From the NCBI GenBank assembly GCA_045596925.1, contig JAZODH010000087.1:1-10690 (forward strand): 10,690 nucleotides of DNA, written 5' to 3'. Positions 5,558 through 10,690 of this stretch are shown here, in pieces. A program made the translations under genes and the position numbers. This DNA is from SIG710 sp045596925. Lineage in GTDB: Bacteria; Bacillota; Clostridia; Oscillospirales; CAG-272. How positions within the stretch are numbered: position 1 is the stretch's first letter; the number at the start of each line of letters is the position of its first letter. Below the pieces are notes generated by a model that did no database searches, was not told the DNA's origin, and saw only the letters and a list, made by a program, of their open reading frames with translations.

Positions 5558-7192
5558 ATGGCAAAGGATATTATTTACGGAATTGAGGCAAGAAACGCGC
5601 TGCTTCGCGGTGTTGATAAGCTTGCTGACACGGTTAAGATCACACTTGGCCCCAAGGGCAGAAACGTAGTTCTCGATAAGAAGTACGGCTCTCCTCTGAT
5701 CACAAACGACGGTGTAACCATCGCCAAGGAGATCGAGCTTGAGGACGCGGCCGAAAACATGGGCGCACAGCTGGTAAAGGAAGTTGCCACAAAGACAAAC
5801 GATGCGGCAGGAGACGGTACGACCACCGCAACACTGCTGGCTCAGGCGTTCATTCGTGAGGGTATGAAGAACGTGACCGCGGGCGCAAATCCCATGATCC
5901 TGCGTAAAGGTATGAAGAAGGCTGTTGACTGCGCTGTTGAGAAGCTTGTTGCAAATTCCAGCAAGGTCAGCGGCACACAGGATATCGCAAGAGTAGGCAC
6001 AATTTCTGCCGGCGACGAGGTTATCGGTAACCTGATCGCCGACGCTATGGAAAAGGTTTCCTCCGACGGTGTAATTACTGTCGAGGAGTCCAAGTCCGCC
6101 GACACGTACTCCGAGGTCGTTGAGGGTATGCAGTTCGATCGCGGCTACCTTTCTCCCTACATGGTAACAGACACAGATAAGATGGAAGCGGTTATCGACG
6201 ATGCTCTCCTTCTCATCACAGATAAGAAGATCTCCAACATTCAGGACATTCTTCCCGTTCTTGAGCAGGTCCTCCAGGCAGGCAAGAAGCTCCTTATCAT
6301 TGCAGAGGACGTTGAGGGTGATGCACTTACAAACCTCGTGCTCAACAAGCTTCGCGGCGTATTTGTTTGCATCGCAGTAAAGGCTCCCGGCTTTGGCGAC
6401 AGAAGAAAGGAAATGCTCCGCGATATCGCAACTCTTACAGGCGGCGAGGTTATTTCCTCCGAGCTCGGTCTTGAGCTCAAGGACACTCAGCTGGTTCAGC
6501 TGGGCCGCGCACGCCAGGTTAAGGTTACAAAGGAAAACACTATCATCGTTGACGGTGCAGGCGATCCCGCAGAGATCAAGGCGAGAATTTCTCAGATCAA
6601 GGCAGCAATCGAGACAACGACATCCGATTTCGACCGCGAAAAGCTCCAGGAAAGACTTGCAAAGCTTTCGGGCGGCGTAGCTGTTATCAAGGTCGGTGCG
6701 GCAACAGAGGCCGAGATGAAGGAGAAGAAGCTCCGCATCGAGGACGCTCTCAATGCTACGCGTGCTGCTGTTGAGGAGGGTATTCTTCCTGGTGGCGGTA
6801 CTGCTTACCTCAACGTTATTGCTGACGTTAAGGCTCTCGTTGACACCGTTGAGGGTGACGAGAAGACGGGCGTTAAGATCGTTGTTAAGGCTCTTGAGGA
6901 GCCCGTTCGTCAGATCGCGGCAAACGCAGGTCTTGACGGTGCGGTAGTTGTAAACGAGATTCTGAACTCCGGCAAGTCGGGCTACGGCTTTGACGCATAC
7001 AACGAGGAATACGTTGATATGATGGAAAAGGGTATCGTTGACCCCACAAAGGTAACAAGAAGCGCACTTCAGAACGCGGCATCTATCGCAAGCGTTGTTC
7101 TTACGACCGAGGCAGTTGTTGCAGATCAGAAGGAAGAGACACCCGCAGCTCCCGCAGCGCCCATGGGCGGCGGTATGGGCGGAATGTACTGA
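5558..7192 (+). CDS. groEL: Chaperonin GroEL (Hsp60)
   Basis: This 544-residue protein is a full-length GroEL, the ATP-driven tetradecameric folding chamber. Landmarks are GPKGRNVVL (31-39) in the nucleotide site, AGDGTTTATLLAQ with the ATP-binding DGTTT (86-90), the apical-domain GYLSPYM region, the signature AAVEEGILPGGG in the returning equatorial domain, and a GGGMGGMY Gly-Met tail typical of bacterial GroEL. AAAGGAG sits upstream of the ATG right after the groES stop. It is the second gene of the CIRCE-regulated operon and is followed by a strong terminator. Nothing looks broken, and it is probably the housekeeping copy because it sits with groES. Confidence 0.98.
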   Translation: MAKDIIYGIEARNALLRGVDKLADTVKITLGPKGRNVVLDKKYGSPLITNDGVTIAKEIELEDAAENMGAQLVKEVATKTNDAAGDGTTTATLLAQAFIREGMKNVTAGANPMILRKGMKKAVDCAVEKLVANSSKVSGTQDIARVGTISAGDEVIGNLIADAMEKVSSDGVITVEESKSADTYSEVVEGMQFDRGYLSPYMVTDTDKMEAVIDDALLLITDKKISNIQDILPVLEQVLQAGKKLLIIAEDVEGDALTNLVLNKLRGVFVCIAVKAPGFGDRRKEMLRDIATLTGGEVISSELGLELKDTQLVQLGRARQVKVTKENTIIVDGAGDPAEIKARISQIKAAIETTTSDFDREKLQERLAKLSGGVAVIKVGAATEAEMKEKKLRIEDALNATRAAVEEGILPGGGTAYLNVIADVKALVDTVEGDEKTGVKIVVKALEEPVRQIAANAGLDGAVVVNEILNSGKSGYGFDAYNEEYVDMMEKGIVDPTKVTRSALQNAASIASVVLTTEAVVADQKEETPAAPAAPMGGGMGGMY

Positions 7193-7210
7193 TAAATTCG
7201 TCTCCGAACA

Positions 7211-7247
7211 AAAAACGCACCGCAGACATCGTCTGCGGTGCGTTTTT
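7211..7247 (+). terminator. Bidirectional terminator between groEL and nagB
   Basis: A 17-bp perfect stem (AAAAACGCACCGCAGAC with its complement) and an ATC loop. The stem has T5 on its 3' side on the plus strand, and because of the A-tract it also ends in T-rich sequence on the minus strand. It can therefore end both groESL and the convergent nagAB transcript. Confidence 0.9.
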
Positions 7248-7258
7248 GTTGCAATTTG

Positions 7259-7283
7259 GTAGGGGAGGGGCTTGCTCCTCCCG
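7259..7283. repeat. 25-bp GTAGGGG hairpin repeat
   Basis: GTAGGGGAGGGGCTTGCTCC followed by TCCCG; GGGAGG and CCTCCC pair around GGCTTGCT. It has the same length and frame as the unit at 3660-3684, but the stem differs in sequence. It lies between the groEL terminator and the nagB stop. Confidence 0.7.
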
Positions 7284-7305
7284 TGATTTTCCCGGAGTGA
7301 GCTTA

Positions 7306-8127
7306 TTACTCCAATTCAAAATTGAGCATTTCCTCAGTGACCACCATCTCGGCATTGGGATGGCTCTGGAGACGCGTAACGGGCGCAAATCTTGTGGGAT
7401 CTGCCAACGCGCCCTTTCTCATGATACCCCACTGCCAGTTGCAGTAAAGATAGACCTTGAATACCTCTGCGCGCATAAGCTGTCTCATGCCCAGGGTCAC
7501 GCAACGGCGGGGGAAGATGTCAAGAGCGCCTCTTATTTTGTTTGCGCCGTTGTTTACGATGGTCTCATGGGAGATGTCCAGACAACGTGTGCCGAGATTG
7601 AAATATTCCTCGTCGGAAATTGCCTCGTCCGCTTCGGGCGGCTCGTTGAAGGCAAGGTGACCGTTGATGCCGACACCTGTCAGACAGCAGTCGATCTTTT
7701 CGAAGCTGTCGATAAGTGCGTCAAGCTCCGCCTCGTGACCAGGCTCGGGGAAAAGTCGCTGGGACTTTGGCATTACAAGCTCGGGGTCGATCTTCGAATA
7801 GAGTACCTTGTCCATGATTCCGTGGAAGCTCAGCGGGTTGTCGTGGGGAATGGGTGTGTCGGTATCGTCCAGGTACTCGTCCATGTTGATGAACGTGCAG
7901 TTCTTCAGCGAAATCCTGCGGGAATTAACCTTCTCGGCAAAGATTGGGTAGTGTCCGATAGGGCCTACGGGAACGATCATAACCACCTGACCGCCGTTGG
8001 CTTTTTCAATAATGCTTGCCATGATCTCAGCCATTTCCTCGTAGCAGGCCGCTTCGGATTCAACCGTGCGGAGCGGAATTTTTGCGTTTGCCCGAACCTC
8101 TTCGGGTGAAATTCTGTAAATGTCCAT
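7306..8127 (-). CDS. nagB: NagB-like glucosamine-6-phosphate deaminase/isomerase (divergent)
   Basis: This 273-residue protein of the NagB/RpiA/6-phosphogluconolactonase superfamily is expected to turn glucosamine-6-P into fructose-6-P and ammonia. Conserved pieces are NMDEYLDD (D83 matches E. coli D72), GVGINGHLAFNEP (151-163) and LGTR (178-181). Two features are unusual. The residue equivalent to E. coli D141 is Asn155, with His157 and Glu162 kept, and the phosphate loop near residue 52, usually TGGTP-like, is VPVGPIGHYP. The substrate may thus differ, but its place 19 bp after nagA supports amino-sugar catabolism. I choose MDIYRISPEEV as the start (AAAGGA 8 nt upstream); the upstream in-frame ATG at MRKENT lacks a ribosome site. 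It ends in tandem TAA-TAA. Confidence 0.82.
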   Translation of the reverse strand: MDIYRISPEEVRANAKIPLRTVESEAACYEEMAEIMASIIEKANGGQVVMIVPVGPIGHYPIFAEKVNSRRISLKNCTFINMDEYLDDTDTPIPHDNPLSFHGIMDKVLYSKIDPELVMPKSQRLFPEPGHEAELDALIDSFEKIDCCLTGVGINGHLAFNEPPEADEAISDEEYFNLGTRCLDISHETIVNNGANKIRGALDIFPRRCVTLGMRQLMRAEVFKVYLYCNWQWGIMRKGALADPTRFAPVTRLQSHPNAEMVVTEEMLNFELE

Positions 8128-8146
8128 TGTATTTTCCTTTCTCATT

Positions 8147-9325
8147 TTATACGATCTTTCTGCCGCCGATAAAGACGGCATTTACGTTCAAATTTTCGTC
8201 GAGCAGACAGAGGTCGGCTCGCTTTCCTGCTTCGATTGAGCCTATGCTCCTATCCTCGCCCACGATCCTTGCGGGTGTAAGAGTTGCCATCTTCACAGCA
8301 TCCTGCATGGGGATTCCGCAATCGAATACCAGATTTCTGACCATCTGCGAAAGAGGCTGAATGCTTCCTGCCAGATGGGTCTTGTCGGGGAGCTTTGCGA
8401 CACCGTCACCAACGATAAACTCGGTCAGCTTGTCACATTCACGTCCCAAGGTCCAGAGCCTTCCGTCGGGAGGCATACCGCCCGCACGCAGACAGTCGGA
8501 AACTATGCACATTCCGTCCGCGCCCTTGCTCTTGTAAACTATCTTCACAAGCTCGGGGGGCATATGGTAGCCGTCGGCGATTATCTCGGCGGTGAGATCG
8601 GGGTCTGAAAGACCGATTTCAAGAAGTCCCGGCTCTCTCACACCGTCGTACATCTCGGCCTTTGACATGGCGCACCAGAGGTGAGTCAGATGGGTGATAC
8701 CTGCGGATAGGGCAGGGAGAAGCGTTGATTTCTTTCCGTCATCGTGCCCTCCACAGACGGTTATTCCCGCCGCCCGCAGGGCCTTTACCATTTCCGCCGC
8801 ACCCTCAAGCTCGGGAGCAATGGTGACAGTCTTTATAACGTCCGCGTTTTCAAGTATAAAATCGTAACTGTCACGCGCAGGCACTAAAAGACATTTTTGC
8901 GGGTGCGCGCCTTTATTCTTGACGGAAAGATAAGGCCCCTCCATGTGGGCACCGAGAATCCGTGCACCCGTAAAATCCCCCGACGCTTGCTTTCCCATTT
9001 CCGCCTTGACTCTGCGTGCAAATTCCCGCAAAAGAACAGGGGGTGCGGTGATAGCGGTGGGGATTATCGAGGTGGTACCGTTTTGCGCATGAAAATTCAG
9101 CGCGCCCTCGTAGGACCCCTCGTCCATGAAGTCAACGCCTCCGCCGCCGTGTGTGTGAATGTCAACAAACCCGGGACAAAGGTACATTCCCTTCGCATCA
9201 AGGATCTCCTCTGTTCCAAGGTTCGCATCGCCCTGAATAATTTGGTCTATCAGATCTCCGTTAATCTTGACCGATCCCTCAAACACCCTGTCGGGTAGGA
9301 TCAGCCGTGCATTTTTTATTATCAT
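8147..9325 (-). CDS. nagA: N-acetylglucosamine-6-phosphate deacetylase
   Basis: This 392-residue cytoplasmic amidohydrolase removes acetate from GlcNAc-6-P, feeding the NagB step. Motifs run in the family order: PGFVDIHTHGGGGVDF with the HxH pair H57/H59, GAHMEGPYLS with metal ligand E129, GGH (H194), THLTHLWCAM (H215), DGYHMPPELV (H254), VSDCLRAGG with the catalytic-type Asp277, and LAGSIQPLSQMVRNLV near the end. THLWCAM replaces the commoner THLFNAM. The start at 9325 is favoured because GGTGAT, a match to the extended anti-Shine-Dalgarno, lies 3 nt upstream and because MIIKNARLILPD is the normal N-terminus; the longer frame adds 24 basic residues without a ribosome site. First gene of the nagA-nagB operon. 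Confidence 0.94.
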   Translation of the reverse strand: MIIKNARLILPDRVFEGSVKINGDLIDQIIQGDANLGTEEILDAKGMYLCPGFVDIHTHGGGGVDFMDEGSYEGALNFHAQNGTTSIIPTAITAPPVLLREFARRVKAEMGKQASGDFTGARILGAHMEGPYLSVKNKGAHPQKCLLVPARDSYDFILENADVIKTVTIAPELEGAAEMVKALRAAGITVCGGHDDGKKSTLLPALSAGITHLTHLWCAMSKAEMYDGVREPGLLEIGLSDPDLTAEIIADGYHMPPELVKIVYKSKGADGMCIVSDCLRAGGMPPDGRLWTLGRECDKLTEFIVGDGVAKLPDKTHLAGSIQPLSQMVRNLVFDCGIPMQDAVKMATLTPARIVGEDRSIGSIEAGKRADLCLLDENLNVNAVFIGGRKIV

Positions 9326-9347
9326 TTCATCACCGTGCCGTTTCTTT

Positions 9348-9376
9348 TTGACAGTAGTCTTCATTTCAATTATAAT
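9348..9376 (+). promoter_or_regulatory. Perfect sigma-A consensus promoter facing right, inside the nagA leader
   Basis: TTGACA (9348-9353), 17 bp, TATAAT (9371-9376) on the plus strand. It would start near 9383 and could make a long (about 320 nt) leader for the EF-G-like gene or a separate small RNA. It overlaps the weaker minus-strand nagA promoter. Confidence 0.6.
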
Positions 9377-9397
9377 GAGTTTGTAAGGTCGGAACAA
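9369..9397 (-). promoter_or_regulatory. Probable nagA-nagB promoter
   Basis: TATAAT on the minus strand (9369-9374) with a poor -35 TTGTTC (9392-9397) at 17-bp spacing, 44 bp before the nagA start. The -10 shares the ATTATAAT palindrome with the plus-strand promoter. The weak -35 would fit activator dependence, but no operator is recognised. Confidence 0.5.
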
Positions 9398-9584
9398 GAT
9401 AAAATACAGGCAACTTATTGTAAAAAACAGTCATTATCCCGCGCCGGATTTCTTTTCCTCGATTTTTTCTTAATTTTAATTTTTTACTCGCCATATTGTC
9501 GGGAGCACAAAACCTTTGTCGAAATTGCACAAAAATGAGATTAAAATTTTTATGTTCGGTGGCACTTAAATACAAAAAAACTAC
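9398..9584. other. AT-rich intergenic stretch with no gene seen
   Basis: Part of the 378-bp gap between nagA and the EF-G-like gene. I see only short frames without ribosome sites and no strong hairpin with a U-run, so nothing can be assigned except the promoters at either end. Confidence 0.6.
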
Positions 9585-9613
9585 TTGAAAAAATGCAAAA
9601 AACAATGTATAAT
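9585..9613 (+). promoter_or_regulatory. Sigma-A promoter of the EF-G-like gene
   Basis: TTGAAA (9585-9590), 17 bp, TATAAT (9608-9613). The predicted start is near 9620, giving a leader of about 85 nt. That leader begins with a small hairpin, TCGGC-AAAAA-GCCGA (9624-9638), which may stabilise the 5' end. Confidence 0.82.
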
Positions 9614-9703
9614 AAAAAAGTAATCGGCAAAAAGCCGAGAGTTAATACTAACAGGAAGGAATTGTTTTTCGTTTATCCCCGAATTACACTATGGTGACAC
9701 AAA

Positions 9704-10690
9704 ATGGCTACTATCGAAACCAAGAAGATCAGAAATATCGCGTTGCTGGGACACGGAAGTTCCGGTAAGACGTCGTTGGCAGAGGCAATGATCTATGCCT
9801 GCGGCGCGTCCGACAGAATGGGTAAGACCCCTGACGGAAATACTGTTTGCGACTATGACGACGAAGAGATCGCGCGCGGTTATTCAATAAATGCAGCCGT
9901 TGCCAACGTTATGTGGGACGGTGTTAAGGTAAACATTATAGATGCCCCCGGTTATCTGGGCTTCGTAGGCGAGGAAATGGAAGCTATCCGCGTGGCGGAC
10001 AGCGGAATTATCGTTGTTGACGCAAAGAGCGGAATCGAGGTGGGTACTGAGCTTGCATGGGAATATGCAACGAGTGCAGGTATCCCCAAGGCTTTCTTTG
10101 TAACAAAGTGCGACGATCCCGATGCGGATTTCGGCAAGCTTTTCGGCGAGCTTCACGAGGAATTCGGTCATGCGCTTTGCCCCGTATTTATCCCCGTTAA
10201 GTTTGCGGACGACATGGCAATGGTCGACCTGATGGACATGAAGGCGTTTACATACGACGCACTGGGACGTAAAGTCGAGATCCCCATGAAGGACGAGTAC
10301 GTTCAGCTGACCGAGGAATATAAGGAAGCTTTCAACGAAGCTATCGCTCAGACGGATGAAACTCTGCTTGAAAAGTACTTCGGCGGTGAGGAGATCACTC
10401 ACGACGAGGCGGTTGAAGCGCTTCATACAGGTATTATCAACGGTACCATCGTTCCCGTTTACTGCGGCGCGTCTCCCAAGATGTGGGGTGTAAGAAGCCT
10501 GCTTGATGCCATCAACGCATCCTTCCCTCGCCATACCGCTAAGCACACGGAAAAGGATATTGCAGGCGAGCCTGTTGAGATAGATCCCGAGGGTAAGACC
10601 TCTATCTTCGTATTCAAGACCGTCGTTGACCCGTTTGTTGGTAAGATGTCCTTCTTTAAGGTCATGAACGGTACGCTGAAGACCGATATG
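9704..10690 (+). CDS. EF-G-like translation GTPase (FusA2/EF-G2 type; 3' truncated by window)
   Basis: The first 329 residues are in frame to the last base. The GTPase domain is complete: G1 GHGSSGKT (16-23), G2 region ARGYSINAA (57-65), G3 DAPGY (80-84), G4 TKCD (134-137), G5 region CGAS (254-257). The insert and start of domain II (about 297 on, FVFKTVVDPFVGKMSFFKV) match EF-G order. DAPGY replaces DTPGH, so the usual catalytic His is Tyr84, and the switch-I Thr is Ser61. This pattern is typical of the EF-G-like (EF-G2) subgroup rather than the main translocase, and its role is unsettled. ATG 9704 is the only usable start: an in-frame TGA sits 6 bases upstream, and GGTGA at 9693-9697 serves as the ribosome site. 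It is divergent from nagA, with its own promoter. Confidence 0.9.
   Translation, partial: MATIETKKIRNIALLGHGSSGKTSLAEAMIYACGASDRMGKTPDGNTVCDYDDEEIARGYSINAAVANVMWDGVKVNIIDAPGYLGFVGEEMEAIRVADSGIIVVDAKSGIEVGTELAWEYATSAGIPKAFFVTKCDDPDADFGKLFGELHEEFGHALCPVFIPVKFADDMAMVDLMDMKAFTYDALGRKVEIPMKDEYVQLTEEYKEAFNEAIAQTDETLLEKYFGGEEITHDEAVEALHTGIINGTIVPVYCGASPKMWGVRSLLDAINASFPRHTAKHTEKDIAGEPVEIDPEGKTSIFVFKTVVDPFVGKMSFFKVMNGTLKTDM

Noticed and set aside
7246..8109. 287-residue plus-strand frame opposite nagB
   Set aside because: NagB motifs on the minus strand are clear, and the plus-strand frame begins inside the groEL terminator/repeat region without a ribosome site.
9884..10546. 220-residue minus-strand frame opposite the EF-G-like gene
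   Set aside because: The plus-strand frame carries complete GTPase motifs; the antisense frame has no recognisable motifs and arises from codon bias.

Overview
The window reads as chromosome of a low-to-mid GC Firmicute of class Clostridia, most likely a gut Oscillospiraceae/Ruminococcaceae-type organism. The reasons are a CIRCE-controlled groES-groEL operon, a BspA-type leucine-rich repeat surface protein ending in a W-H-Y-V-D-G-K-P-T-P-W tail, a Na+/alanine (AGCS) symporter, a nagA-nagB pair, an EF-G-like GTPase, and many short hairpin repeats (GC-rich 'CTCCCTCC..GGAGGGAG' units and 'GTAGGGG' units) of the kind that litter gut clostridial genomes. The taxon is inferred from gene content, not from a marker gene.

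Layout from left to right: (1) the 3' part of a xylose-isomerase-like TIM-barrel sugar phosphate isomerase/epimerase (+), closed by a strong terminator. (2) About 530 bp without a gene (792-1321), packed with at least six related hairpin repeats in both orientations. (3) A membrane-anchored BspA-like LRR protein of 678 residues (-), with a perfect-consensus sigma-A promoter. (4) A 290-bp gap holding a 144-bp inverted-repeat element, followed by an AGCS symporter (-) whose last residues are encoded by a second short hairpin repeat. (5) A divergent intergenic region with the agcS promoter facing left and a sigma-A promoter plus CIRCE operator facing right. (6) groES-groEL (+), ending in a 17-bp-stem terminator that looks bidirectional. 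(7) The convergent nagA-nagB operon (-), which deacetylates and then deaminates/isomerises GlcNAc-6-P to feed glycolysis; the deaminase is divergent at its active site. (8) A 378-bp divergent intergenic region with a weak nagA promoter, a perfect-consensus promoter on the other strand overlapping it, and a second good promoter just before the last gene. (9) The 5' part of an EF-G-like translation GTPase (+) that runs off the window end and carries the DAPGY form of the G3 motif in place of DTPGH.

The genes form no single pathway. Most are ordinary housekeeping or carbon-use genes in separate transcription units. The most interesting material is the repeat ecology: two hairpin repeat families that crowd intergenic space, overlap the 3' end of one gene, and supply coding sequence to another. 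Next come the atypical NagB catalytic residues and the overlapping face-to-face promoters at 9348-9397. I found no CRISPR array, prophage, transposase or defence system, and nothing that amounts to a clearly new system.
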